Source: Sphingomonas suaedae (GTDB lineage: Bacteria; Pseudomonadota; Alphaproteobacteria; Sphingomonadales; Sphingomonadaceae). From it: a DNA stretch of 64,000 nt. The stretch is taken from assembly GCF_007833215.1 (NCBI RefSeq), contig NZ_CP042239.1, forward strand, positions 248,001 through 312,000, in the 5' to 3' direction. Both the position numbers and the translations under genes were made by a program. The notes below the pieces were generated by a model that was not told the DNA's origin, searched no databases, and was given only the letters and a program-made list of their open reading frames with translations. Below, one piece after another: positions 49,738 to 58,411 of this stretch (the stretch's first letter is position 1; each line of letters begins with the position of its first letter).

Positions 49738-51803
49738 TGTTCAAGAAAATCCTGGTCGCAAACCGTGGCGAGATCGCGTGCCGCGTATTCCGCACCGCCA
49801 AGCGGATGGGGATTGCGACGGTCGCGGTCTATTCCGACGCCGATGCGCGCGCGCCGCATGTGAGGCTTGCGGATGAGGCGGTGCGGCTGGGGCCGGCACC
49901 GGCGGCGGAGAGCTATCTCAAGGCCGAGCTGATCCTGGCGGCGGCCAAGGCGACCGGGGCGGATGCGATCCATCCGGGTTATGGCTTTCTGTCGGAGCGC
50001 GAGAGTTTTGCCAAGGCGTGTGCGGAGGCGGGGATCGCCTTTGTCGGGCCTCCCGCCAATGCAATCGCGGCGATGGGGGACAAGATCGCGTCCAAGAAGC
50101 TGGCCAAGGCGGCGGGGGTCAATGTCGTTCCCGGCTATCTGGGCGAGATCGCCGACACCGATGAGGCGGTGAAGATCGCGTCGGACATCGGCTATCCGGT
50201 GATGATGAAGGCGTCGGCCGGCGGCGGCGGCAAGGGGATGCGGCTGGCGTGGAGCGAGCAGGACGTTCGCGAGGGCTTTGAGGCGACCAAGCGCGAGGGG
50301 CTGGCGTCGTTCGGCGACGATCGCGTGTTCATCGAGAAGTTCATCGAACAGCCGCGCCATATCGAGATTCAGGTGCTGGGCGATCAGCATGGCAACATCG
50401 TCTATCTGGGCGAGCGCGAATGTTCGATCCAGCGACGGCACCAGAAGGTGGTCGAGGAAGCGCCGTCGCCCTTCGTCACGCCCGAGATGCGCCGCAAGAT
50501 GGGCGAGCAGGCGGTCGCGCTGGCGCGGGCGGTGGGTTACTATAGCGCGGGGACGGTCGAGCTGATCGTCAGCGGCGCGGACAAGACCGGGGACGGCTTC
50601 TACTTCCTCGAGATGAACACCCGGCTGCAGGTCGAGCATCCGGTGACCGAGGCGATTACCGGGCTCGATCTGGTCGAGCAGATGATCCGCGTCGCGGCGG
50701 GCGAACGGCTCGCGTTCACACAGGATGAGGTGACGCTGACCGGCTGGGCGATCGAGAATCGCGTCTATGCCGAGGATCCGTATCGCGGCTTCCTGCCCAG
50801 CACCGGGCGGTTGGTGCGGTATCGGCCGCCTGCCGCAGAGGCCCGGCAGGAGCCGGCGCGTATCGCCGATGCCGCACTGCCCCACCCCAACCCCTCCCCC
50901 GAAGGGGAGGGGCTCGAGACGGGTTATGTCCGCGTCGACGATGGCGTTGCCGAGGGGGGTGAGGTCAGCATGTTCTATGACCCGATGATCGCCAAGCTCA
51001 TCACCTGGGCACCGACGCGCGGGGAGGCCGCCGATCTGCAGGTGGCGGCGCTCGACCGGTTCGAGATCGACGGGCTGGGCCATAATGTCGATTTCCTGTC
51101 GGCGCTGATGCAGCATCCGCGATTCCGGTCGGGCGCGCTGACTACCGGCTTTATCGCCGAGGAATATCCCGAGGGGTTTGAAGGCGCACCGCTGGGCGCT
51201 GAACTGCGGCGGAGGCTGGCCGCGATCGCGGCTGAACTGTCCCGGCGACAGGGGGAGCGTGCGGCGCGGATTTCGGGTCAGCTCGGTGCGCCGCGCGAGA
51301 TTTCGTGCGACTGGGTCGTGCGGATCGGCGAGATCGAGCATGAGGTAACGCTGGGCGAGGACATGCTGGTCGACGGCGCGCTGATCGAGGGCGAACTCGA
51401 CTGGAACCCCGGCGACCGGCTGGCGGTGATGCGGCAGGGCGACGCGACGCTCGCGGTGCGCGTCGCGCGCACACGGGCGGGCTGGGCGCTGACGACGCGG
51501 GGCGCGACGCACCAGCTGGACGTGTTCCATCCGCGCGTGGCGCAACTGGCGCGGCACATGATCGCGAAGATCGCGCCGGACATGAGCAAGTTCCTGCTCG
51601 CACCGATGCCCGGCCTGCTCACCCGCCTTGAGGTGGGCGAGGGCGACAGGGTCGAGGCCGGGCAGCCGCTGGCGGTGGTCGAGGCGATGAAGATGGAGAA
51701 TATCCTCCGCGCGGAAAAGGCGGGGGTGGTCAAGGCGATCAACTTCGCGCCGGGCGACAGCCTGGCGGTGGATGCGGCGATTCTGGAATTCGAACAGGGG
51801 TGA
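49737..51803 (+). CDS. pccA: Propionyl-CoA carboxylase alpha subunit (biotin carboxylase plus BCCP)
   Basis: 688 aa. Biotin carboxylase domain from [21 protein letters not shown] to about residue 450 with the ATP-grasp loop MMKASAGGGGKGMR and LEMNTRLQVEHPVTE; a linker/BT domain; the C-terminal biotinyl domain with AMKMEN. It biotin-dependently carboxylates with PccB. Around residues 382-396 it carries an extra PHPNPSPEGEG segment encoded by a palindromic repeat. Confidence 0.96.
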   Translation: MFKKILVANRGEIACRVFRTAKRMGIATVAVYSDADARAPHVRLADEAVRLGPAPAAESYLKAELILAAAKATGADAIHPGYGFLSERESFAKACAEAGIAFVGPPANAIAAMGDKIASKKLAKAAGVNVVPGYLGEIADTDEAVKIASDIGYPVMMKASAGGGGKGMRLAWSEQDVREGFEATKREGLASFGDDRVFIEKFIEQPRHIEIQVLGDQHGNIVYLGERECSIQRRHQKVVEEAPSPFVTPEMRRKMGEQAVALARAVGYYSAGTVELIVSGADKTGDGFYFLEMNTRLQVEHPVTEAITGLDLVEQMIRVAAGERLAFTQDEVTLTGWAIENRVYAEDPYRGFLPSTGRLVRYRPPAAEARQEPARIADAALPHPNPSPEGEGLETGYVRVDDGVAEGGEVSMFYDPMIAKLITWAPTRGEAADLQVAALDRFEIDGLGHNVDFLSALMQHPRFRSGALTTGFIAEEYPEGFEGAPLGAELRRRLAAIAAELSRRQGERAARISGQLGAPREISCDWVVRIGEIEHEVTLGEDMLVDGALIEGELDWNPGDRLAVMRQGDATLAVRVARTRAGWALTTRGATHQLDVFHPRVAQLARHMIAKIAPDMSKFLLAPMPGLLTRLEVGEGDRVEAGQPLAVVEAMKMENILRAEKAGVVKAINFAPGDSLAVDAAILEFEQG
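50891..50912 (+). repeat. Palindromic repeat inside the pccA coding sequence
   Basis: CCCCTCCCC (50891-50899), CGAA, GGGGAGGGG (50904-50912), perfectly paired. The unit is of the kind usually found between genes (compare 16831-16851 and 20652-20670). It keeps the frame and adds a Pro/Gly/Glu-rich insertion. Confidence 0.75.
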
Positions 51804-51805
51804 CG

Positions 51806-52288
51806 ATGCGTAAATCGATGTGGATGGCCGTCGCGGCGAGCGGCGCGATGGTGGCGGTCGCGGTTGCTGCGCAGCAGGCGCCCGAGCGGTCGCAGGACGC
51901 GGCCTGGCATAACCGGCAGCAGCTGGCGATCGCGCAGCTGAAGGCGGCGGACGGGTGGCGCGGGCTGCCCGGCAATATCCGCTGGCGGCGGATCGCGGGC
52001 GATGGCACCGGCAAGCACCCGACGGTCGCGGACACCGTCACTCTCCATTATGCCGGGACGCTGATCGACGGCACGCCGTTTGACAGCTCGTACGAGCGCG
52101 GCGAGCCCGCAACCTTCCCGCTGGGCCGACTGATCAAGGGCTGGCAGGTCGCGGTGCCGCAGATGGGTGTGGGCGACACGATCGAGGTCGCGGTCCCCGC
52201 TGCCCAGGCCTATGGCCCGGTGGGCAAGGGCCCGATCCCCGGTGGCGCGACGCTGATGTTCAAGATCGAGCTGCTCGGGATCGAATGA
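51806..52288 (+). CDS. FKBP-type peptidyl-prolyl isomerase, exported
   Basis: 160 aa. N-terminal signal (MWMAVAASGAMVAVAVAA), then an FKBP domain: VTLHYAGTLIDGTPFDSSYERGEPATFPLGRLIKGWQ in pieces, and GAYGPVGKGPIPGGATLMFKIELL. Folds proteins in the periplasm. ATG 51806 is preferred over GTG 51800, which overlaps the pccA stop. Last gene of the propionate operon. Confidence 0.92.
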   Translation: MRKSMWMAVAASGAMVAVAVAAQQAPERSQDAAWHNRQQLAIAQLKAADGWRGLPGNIRWRRIAGDGTGKHPTVADTVTLHYAGTLIDGTPFDSSYERGEPATFPLGRLIKGWQVAVPQMGVGDTIEVAVPAAQAYGPVGKGPIPGGATLMFKIELLGIE

Positions 52289-52338
52289 GGCCCGGTTCGA
52301 CCGCTTAGAGTCAGATTCAGCTGCGCTGAACGGCGCCA

Positions 52339-52404
52339 GCCCACTCCCCCACCCGGCCACCCATAGAATACACTTTCATTGGGTGGCCGGGTGGGGAAGT
52401 GGGC
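52339..52404. terminator. 25-bp hairpin between convergent genes
   Basis: 52339-52363 pairs with 52380-52404 at 24 of 25 positions around a 16-nt AT-rich loop. It lies between the FKBP gene and the histidine kinase gene reading toward each other, so it may end transcription from both sides. No T-run is present. Confidence 0.6.
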
Positions 52405-52440
52405 CGGTGCCGCAATGGTTCAGCTTTGCTGAACCAAACT

Positions 52441-53748
52441 CTACGCCGTCGGCGGCGTGGCGGGGAGGATCACGGTGATGCGCAGGCCGCCGATCGGGGA
52501 GTTGCTCGCCTCGATCCGGCCGTGATGCCCCTCGACGATCGCGCGGGCGGTGGCGAGGCTGAGGCCCGATCCGCCGGGCAGGTCGGCGGCATTGGCACGA
52601 TAGAATGGCTCGAACAGCTGCTGGGCGAGTTCGACATCGATGCCGGGGGCATTGTCGTCGACGATGAGCCGCCAGGCATCGCGCTGGCTTTCCAAGCCGA
52701 GCACGATGCGCCCGCCTGCAGGGACATAGCGCATACTGTTTTCGATCAGCGCGCCGAACAATTGCTCGATCCGTTCGCCGTCCCATTTCACCAGGATGGT
52801 ATAGGGGGGAAGATTGCTGGTCTCGAGGCTGATGCCCGCCGCCCTGGCGATCTTGCCATGGCTCCAGATCGCATTGTGGATCAGCGCGCGCGGATCGACA
52901 TCGGCGAACCGCAGCGGCAGCCGACCAAGATCCGCCAGCGCGACCGCGTGGAGGTCTTCGGCGATCCGGGCGAGGCGGGTCTGGTCGGTTTCCAGCGCCG
53001 ACTGAAGCTCCGGATCGCCCGACAACCGCTGGCCGACCATCGCCAGCCGCTCGCCCAGCGCGGAGATGGGGTCGCGCAGTTCCTCGGCGATCATCACCAG
53101 CCAGGTGCGGCGCGCGGTCTCGATCCGTTCGAAGCGGTTGGCGACGCGGCGCAGGTTGCGCATCGTCGCGACGGTTTCGCGCGGGCCATTCTCGTCGAAA
53201 TGGATATCGCCCTCACCATCGACGACCTCCTGGCTGAGGCGCAGCAATTCGCGCTGGGGCCGCGACCAGCGCCCGGCAAACCAGTAGGCGGCGCCGAGCA
53301 GCAGCGCGAGCACCCCCGCCAGGATCGCGCCGATGCCGAGATAATGGTCGCGCAGCAGAATGCGGTCGCGATCGGTGAGCTGGGGCGGGGCGATGATGCG
53401 CGCGGTTGCGACCTGCCGGCCATTTGCGGTGACCGGCTGTTCCATCCGCGCGGGGCCGGCGCTCGTTCCAGCGAGCAGGCGACCATCCGTACCGACGATT
53501 GCGACGCGACCACCAAGGATGGTGGGGTCACGCCGGTCGAGTTCGGCGATGATCGTCGGAAAGGGCTTGCCTGCGGCAGCCGATTCCCCGGCCAGCGCGG
53601 CAAAGCTGCCGAGATGTTCGGCATCGCGATTTTCGATCAGCCGCGCGCTGGTCGTATAGGCATTCCACAACAGCAACCCGCCCGGCACCGCGACTACCAG
53701 CACAGCTTGTGCCGCCAGTGCCGTGAACATTCCCCGAAACAACCGCAC
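52441..53748 (-). CDS. Histidine-kinase-like protein lacking the phospho-accepting His
   Basis: 435 aa. Two membrane segments (residues ~8-30 and ~138-158) bracket a periplasmic sensor; a HAMP-like helix and an HATPase follow. The N-box (IENS, N337), G1 (DNAPG, 365-369) and G2 (GGSGLSL, 392-398) are intact. The H-box, normally HELR-x-P, reads E222-ELRDP, so the His that receives phosphate is Glu. No response regulator is adjacent. It may be a pseudokinase acting by binding or allostery, or phosphorylate elsewhere. Confidence 0.88.
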   Translation of the reverse strand: MRLFRGMFTALAAQAVLVVAVPGGLLLWNAYTTSARLIENRDAEHLGSFAALAGESAAAGKPFPTIIAELDRRDPTILGGRVAIVGTDGRLLAGTSAGPARMEQPVTANGRQVATARIIAPPQLTDRDRILLRDHYLGIGAILAGVLALLLGAAYWFAGRWSRPQRELLRLSQEVVDGEGDIHFDENGPRETVATMRNLRRVANRFERIETARRTWLVMIAEELRDPISALGERLAMVGQRLSGDPELQSALETDQTRLARIAEDLHAVALADLGRLPLRFADVDPRALIHNAIWSHGKIARAAGISLETSNLPPYTILVKWDGERIEQLFGALIENSMRYVPAGGRIVLGLESQRDAWRLIVDDNAPGIDVELAQQLFEPFYRANAADLPGGSGLSLATARAIVEGHHGRIEASNSPIGGLRITVILPATPPTA

Positions 53749-53793
53749 CCCAGTCTCCCCGCCCGGGCCGCCCCCACGGCCCCCTGAAAAAAG

Positions 53794-54009
53794 CTATTCG
53801 ATCCCGGCGTCGAGCGAATCCAGGATCCGCGCGCCCGCCATGAACACCGCGATGGGGCACGCGGCGAACAGCAGCCATCCTCCCCAGCCCGGATATTGCT
53901 CCAGATAATGCGTCCCACGCTCGACCGCGCCGAGACCGAGGCCGTAGATGACGAGAAATGCCTCGAACCGGGTCTTGATGGTGAACAGGCGTTTGATGCG
54001 CGAGATCAT
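53794..54009 (-). CDS. Small membrane protein upstream of the kinase
   Basis: 71 aa. Basic N-terminus MISRIKRLFTIKTRFE, then two hydrophobic helices with WGGWLLFAACPIAVFMAG; ends in LDSLDAGIE. Same direction as the kinase gene and 45 bp upstream, so probably co-transcribed. Function unknown. Confidence 0.7.
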   Translation of the reverse strand: MISRIKRLFTIKTRFEAFLVIYGLGLGAVERGTHYLEQYPGWGGWLLFAACPIAVFMAGARILDSLDAGIE

Positions 54010-54073
54010 GATAGCCTTAACGCAAGTCCCGGGCCAAGGGCGGAAATGGCGGGTTTCGCGTTAAATCTTATGG

Positions 54074-55330
54074 TTAACTGTCAAGTAACTCGACAGTTTC
54101 GAGCGTCTCCAGCAGTGCGGTGCGCGCGGCGGCGATCCGGGCGAGAAATGCCGGATCGGCGATGTCGTCCAGGGCGACGCTTTGCGGCCAATGCGCCTCG
54201 ATCACCGCGGCGATCCGGTCGAGCTTTGCAGCGTCAACGAGGAAGCGGGGATCGATATCGGCCGGGTCGGCGACGACGCGCAGGCGCAGACAGGCGGGAC
54301 CGCCGCCATTGGCCATCGACTGGCGGACATCGACTACTTCCAGATGCCGGATCGGGCCGTTGCCCGCGACATGGCCCTGAAGCCAGGTCCAGACGGCGGG
54401 GGTGTCGCGCGCCTCGGTCGGCAGGATCAGGCCGGTCTCGCCGCCGGGCAAGGTCACCAGCTGGGCATTGAACAGGTAGGAGCTGATTGCGTCGGCGAGG
54501 CTGACTTGCGCGGCGGGAACCTCGACAATCTCGACTTCGGGCATCAGGCGGCGGAGGTCGGTGTAGAATTTGCTCCTTTCCGCAAATGCCTGTTCGTGCG
54601 CGAACAGCACGCGGCCATTGGCGACCGCGACGACGTCGTTGTGGAAAGCGCCTGCCGCGATGGCTTCTTCCGATTGCTGAACGAACAAGGTGCGCGCCGG
54701 GTCGAGGCCGTGACGGCGCGCGACCGCTTCGCTCGCCTCGCGATGCTGGCGCGCGGGGAAGGGGCCGCCGGAAACGCCATAGACGAAGATCTCGACGCCG
54801 GGCGCATCGTGTGCGGGGGCCAGGCGCATGTGATTGGCCGCGCCTTCGTCGCCGAACGGGGCGGGGACGGGGCCGTGGACGCGGAAGGCGTCGCTGGCGA
54901 AGGCGAGGCGGAGCTGCGCCAGCGTCTCGGGCCATTCATGGCTGCGGTGGGGCATGGTCACCAGATTGGCGACGGTCAGGTTGCAGCGGCCGTCGGCGGT
55001 GTCGGGCGCGGGGGAGACGGTTGCGGCGTTGGCGGCCCACATCGCGGAGGCTGACAGTGCCTGTGCCTGAAGATGGGGGGCTGCATCGGCATAGCGGGTG
55101 GCGAGGCGGTCGAGCCAGCGATGGTCGGGGCGGGCATGGGGCAGCAATATGCCCTGGGGCAGCCCGAGCGCGAGGTTGGCGCGCATCTTGGCGATGCCCT
55201 GCAATGCGGCGGCACGCGGTTGCGACACCGTACCGCGGTTGCGCGTGGCGGCGAGGTTGCCGGGGCTGAGGCCCGCATAATTGTGGCTGGGGCCGATGAT
55301 GCCGTCGAAGTTGATCTCAACGCGGGGCAT
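54074..55330 (-). CDS. astB: N-succinylarginine dihydrolase
   Basis: 418 aa. EINFDGIIGPSHNYAGLSPGN at the N-terminus and FHNDVVAVANG, SSYLFNAQL and MANGGGPACLRLRV later are diagnostic. It converts succinylarginine to succinylornithine, ammonia and CO2. The start overlaps the astA stop by 14 bp. Last gene of the arginine succinyltransferase operon here; astC and astD are not in the window. Confidence 0.96.
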   Translation of the reverse strand: MPRVEINFDGIIGPSHNYAGLSPGNLAATRNRGTVSQPRAAALQGIAKMRANLALGLPQGILLPHARPDHRWLDRLATRYADAAPHLQAQALSASAMWAANAATVSPAPDTADGRCNLTVANLVTMPHRSHEWPETLAQLRLAFASDAFRVHGPVPAPFGDEGAANHMRLAPAHDAPGVEIFVYGVSGGPFPARQHREASEAVARRHGLDPARTLFVQQSEEAIAAGAFHNDVVAVANGRVLFAHEQAFAERSKFYTDLRRLMPEVEIVEVPAAQVSLADAISSYLFNAQLVTLPGGETGLILPTEARDTPAVWTWLQGHVAGNGPIRHLEVVDVRQSMANGGGPACLRLRVVADPADIDPRFLVDAAKLDRIAAVIEAHWPQSVALDDIADPAFLARIAAARTALLETLETVELLDS

Positions 55331-56327
55331 GGCGAATATCCTGACCCGGCTCGACGCCGAGCAGAGTGGCGCCCGCAGGATCGATCGTCACGCCGCCATC
55401 GATCGTCGCGATTCGGGCATTGCAGGCGCGAAACTCGGCCAGATGCCCGCGCGCGGCGATGCACGGTTCGCCGCCGGGTGCGAGATCGACCACAGAACTG
55501 GAGCGGCAATCGCGGATCGTGACCACATGATCGGTGCGTGCGGTCATGGTCGGGCCGCCGTCGAAAATGTCGATGTAATTTTCGAAGGCAAACCCCTCAT
55601 GCTCCAGCATCCGCATCGCCGCGCGGCCGGAGGGGTGGGGGACGCCGATGACGCTGCGCGCGCTTTCGGGCAGCATCGCGGTGTAGACCGGGTGGCGGGG
55701 CATCAGATCGGCGATGAACTGGTTGCCATGGATGGCGTTGAACTCGTCGGCCTGCTGGAAGCTCATTCCGAAGAAGCGGCCCGCGACACCATCCCAGAAA
55801 GGCGATCCCGCGGCCTCGTCGATGACCCCGCGCAGTTCGGCGAGGATGCGGTCGGCGAAGCGCGCGCGGTGCATCGCGATGAAGAGGTAGCGGCTGCGCG
55901 CGAGCAACATGCCGAGGCCGCCGGCACGCTCGCCGGGATGGAGGAACAGCCCGCCGACCTCGCTGGCCCCCTCCAGATCGTTGACGAGGTTGAGGATTTC
56001 GGCGCGGAAGGTGCGGTTCAGCGCCTCGCTATGCTTGGTCACCGTGCCGAGGCGATAGGAATAGAAGGGCCAGCGCTGGCCGACCTGGGTGAAGATCTGG
56101 CAGGTGCCGCGTACCTCGCCGGTTTCGGCATTTTCGAGAACGAGGACGAAGAGCTCGTCCTTCATCGCGTCGTCGGTGCGCGCGAATGCTTCGGCGCTGC
56201 GCTCCAGCTTGGCCTGCAGCGCCGGTTTTTCGGGGGGGAGGTTGGTAAAGCCGCCGCCGGTGAGCTTCGCCATCTCGTAGAGATGCTGAAGATCGTCGGC
56301 GCGGGCGGGGCGGATGACGAAACTCAT
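55317..56327 (-). CDS. astA: Arginine N-succinyltransferase
   Basis: 336 aa. MSFVIRPARADDLQHLYEMAKLTGGGFTNLP begins the AstA fold; SEVGGLFLHPGERAGGLGMLLARSRYLF and FWDGVAGRFFGMSF are conserved. It uses succinyl-CoA to start arginine breakdown. The ATG overlaps the M20 hydrolase stop (ATGA). Confidence 0.96.
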   Translation of the reverse strand: MSFVIRPARADDLQHLYEMAKLTGGGFTNLPPEKPALQAKLERSAEAFARTDDAMKDELFVLVLENAETGEVRGTCQIFTQVGQRWPFYSYRLGTVTKHSEALNRTFRAEILNLVNDLEGASEVGGLFLHPGERAGGLGMLLARSRYLFIAMHRARFADRILAELRGVIDEAAGSPFWDGVAGRFFGMSFQQADEFNAIHGNQFIADLMPRHPVYTAMLPESARSVIGVPHPSGRAAMRMLEHEGFAFENYIDIFDGGPTMTARTDHVVTIRDCRSSSVVDLAPGGEPCIAARGHLAEFRACNARIATIDGGVTIDPAGATLLGVEPGQDIRHAPR

Positions 56328-57529
56328 ACCCCGCCCTTTTCGATGATGCGCAGGATGGTGAGCGCCGACAGGGCGGCGCGTTCGGGCAGGCTGTCGGGGA
56401 TCAGAAATTCCTCCTGCGAATGAATGGCGCCGCCGCGTGCGCCCATCGTGTCGACCACGGGGACGCCGCAGGCGGCGATGTTGTTGCCGTCGCACACCCC
56501 GCCGGTCGCCTTCCACGCGACGGGGATGGCGAGATCCGCGCCGGCCTGTTTGACCAGTCCGAACAAGCGCTCGGCGCCGGGGTCGAGCGGCTTTGGCGGG
56601 CGGTTGAAGCCGCCATGGACATGGACCGACACATCGTGTGCGGCGGCGATTTCTGCGGCGAGGGCCTGCACCGCCGCACCTGCCCGTTCGATGGCATCGG
56701 GCGAGGCGGGGCGGAAATTGACGCGCAGGATGGCGAGGTCGGGAACGACATTGTTCGGGCCGCCGCCCTCGATCCGCGCGGGATTGACCGAGAGGTCGTC
56801 GGTCATGAGTTGCGACAGTCGCACCGCCAGGTCGGCTGCGGCGACGATCGCATTGCGCCCGTCGCGCGGATTGCGGCCGGCATGGGCGCTGCGTCCGCGC
56901 ACGACGATCGAGAAATTGCCGGTGCCGCCGCGCGCGCCCGCCAGCGTGCCGTCGGGCAGCGCGGGCTCATAGGTCAGCGCCGCGACCTTGCCCTTCGCGG
57001 CCCGCTCGATCAGCGCGGCCGAGGCGAAGGAGCCGGTTTCTTCGTCCGAGTTGATGACGACTTCATAGCCGAAGCGCGCCGCCGCCGGGGTCGCCTCGAC
57101 CGCGCGCAGCGCGGCGAGCATCAGCGACAGTCCGCCCTTCATGTCCGCGCCACCCGGCGCATTGAGGCTGCCGTCGGGAAGCCATGATGCGGTCTGGAAC
57201 GGATGATCGGCGGGGAACACCGTGTCCATATGGCCGGTGAACAGCATCTGGACGGGTGCGTCCGGGCGCACGCGCAGGTGGAGATGGCGGCCATGGGCGA
57301 TCGACTGGACGGTGCCGCTGCCGTCGACGGTTTCGACCGGCGCGGGGTCGATCAGCGTCAGATCGCCCGGCAGCGCGGCGAATGCATCGGCGAGCAACCC
57401 CGCCATCGTCGCGAGGCCGTCAAGGTTGCGCGTGCCGCTGTTGACCGCGACCCAGCGCTCGACCTGCGCCAGCATGGGTGCGGCGCGGGCGTGTTCGACG
57501 GCGGCGGTTTCGATCGCGGTAAGACCCAT
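56324..57529 (-). CDS. M20-family hydrolase linked to arginine catabolism
   Basis: 401 aa. Zinc-binding residues are visible: GHMDTVFP, GGADMKGG, the catalytic DEETGS and the C-terminal IHSQEEF; the lid domain starts with GRSAHAG. Similar to carboxypeptidase G2. Translationally coupled to astA, so it may release succinate from a succinylated product, as AstE does, or feed substrate. ATG 57529; the frame remains open upstream but has no support. Confidence 0.88.
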   Translation of the reverse strand: MGLTAIETAAVEHARAAPMLAQVERWVAVNSGTRNLDGLATMAGLLADAFAALPGDLTLIDPAPVETVDGSGTVQSIAHGRHLHLRVRPDAPVQMLFTGHMDTVFPADHPFQTASWLPDGSLNAPGGADMKGGLSLMLAALRAVEATPAAARFGYEVVINSDEETGSFASAALIERAAKGKVAALTYEPALPDGTLAGARGGTGNFSIVVRGRSAHAGRNPRDGRNAIVAAADLAVRLSQLMTDDLSVNPARIEGGGPNNVVPDLAILRVNFRPASPDAIERAGAAVQALAAEIAAAHDVSVHVHGGFNRPPKPLDPGAERLFGLVKQAGADLAIPVAWKATGGVCDGNNIAACGVPVVDTMGARGGAIHSQEEFLIPDSLPERAALSALTILRIIEKGGV

Positions 57530-57653
57530 GGCGCGGGTGTATCGGGGGAAATGCGGCGGGTGAACCCCCGGTGGCGAGAAAGTATCGGATGCAGCCAGCT
57601 GGAGGGAAGGAGTGGAATTGGACCCTTGGGCGCAAGCTCCGTTCGCCGGGCTC

Positions 57654-58319
57654 TCACAGGAAGCGTTGATAGACTGCGAAGTATTGTCGCAATCCGCGCG
57701 GGATATTGCGGATCCCCAGTTTTCCACGCGCCATCCATCGTGCGAGCGCGAATTCTGCCCATGGATGCCCCCTAGCGGCGGCATATTCCATCCACGGCCC
57801 GACTTCGCGGTACATGCCTGGCTTCGGCCCGCGGCGGAAACGAAACCATGCGAGCCAAAAGAACGAGGGCACGAAATCCGCTACCATCCCGTCCTTCAAG
57901 ACCTGCTCGACATGATCTGGATAGCCCTCAACCTCGAGAATTCCGGCATAGTAGATCGTCGCACGCCAGGAACCGGCGCAGGCGGCGCGATAATAATAGC
58001 CGCCCGCCACGGCCCGATCCACCGCGACCGAAGTGCCAGTCGAGTAGTGCCAACCGACCGTCTCCGAAGCCAATGGAGAGCCAGCATCTGCTGCTTCTAT
58101 GTAGAGCTTTAGCGCCGCGTCTGGATCGGTTTGCCGAAGCGTTTTGGCGCGGTCGATCAGCGTCTGGTTTTGTTCAGTCTCATCGGGCCAAAAACCACCA
58201 TCGGCGGTGAAGTTCGTTTCCCAATCCTCGGTCGCCGTTGAAAGCGCGGTATAAAAGGCGCGTTCACAATCCTCGCAAACTCGGTTGCGGAGCCGTGCGC
58301 AAAACCGACAGCCGGGCAT
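57654..58319 (-). CDS. Hypothetical protein with N-terminal Cys motifs and Sel1-like repeats
   Basis: 221 aa. MPGCRFCARLRNRVCEDCERAF holds two CxxC-type pairs that could bind zinc. Later segments (ALKLYIEAADAGSPLASETVGWHYSTG and YAAARGHPWAEFALARWMARG) look like Sel1/TPR-type units. It is less GC-rich than neighbours. Function unknown. Confidence 0.65.
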   Translation of the reverse strand: MPGCRFCARLRNRVCEDCERAFYTALSTATEDWETNFTADGGFWPDETEQNQTLIDRAKTLRQTDPDAALKLYIEAADAGSPLASETVGWHYSTGTSVAVDRAVAGGYYYRAACAGSWRATIYYAGILEVEGYPDHVEQVLKDGMVADFVPSFFWLAWFRFRRGPKPGMYREVGPWMEYAAARGHPWAEFALARWMARGKLGIRNIPRGLRQYFAVYQRFL

Positions 58320-58411
58320 CTGCTTACCTCCGCGACAGTCGGACAGCGACCGTCAGCCTTGCCGAACGGGTTAGCGATTCGTCGAGCAAGTGACAAACAG
58401 TCCGCCGCCCC

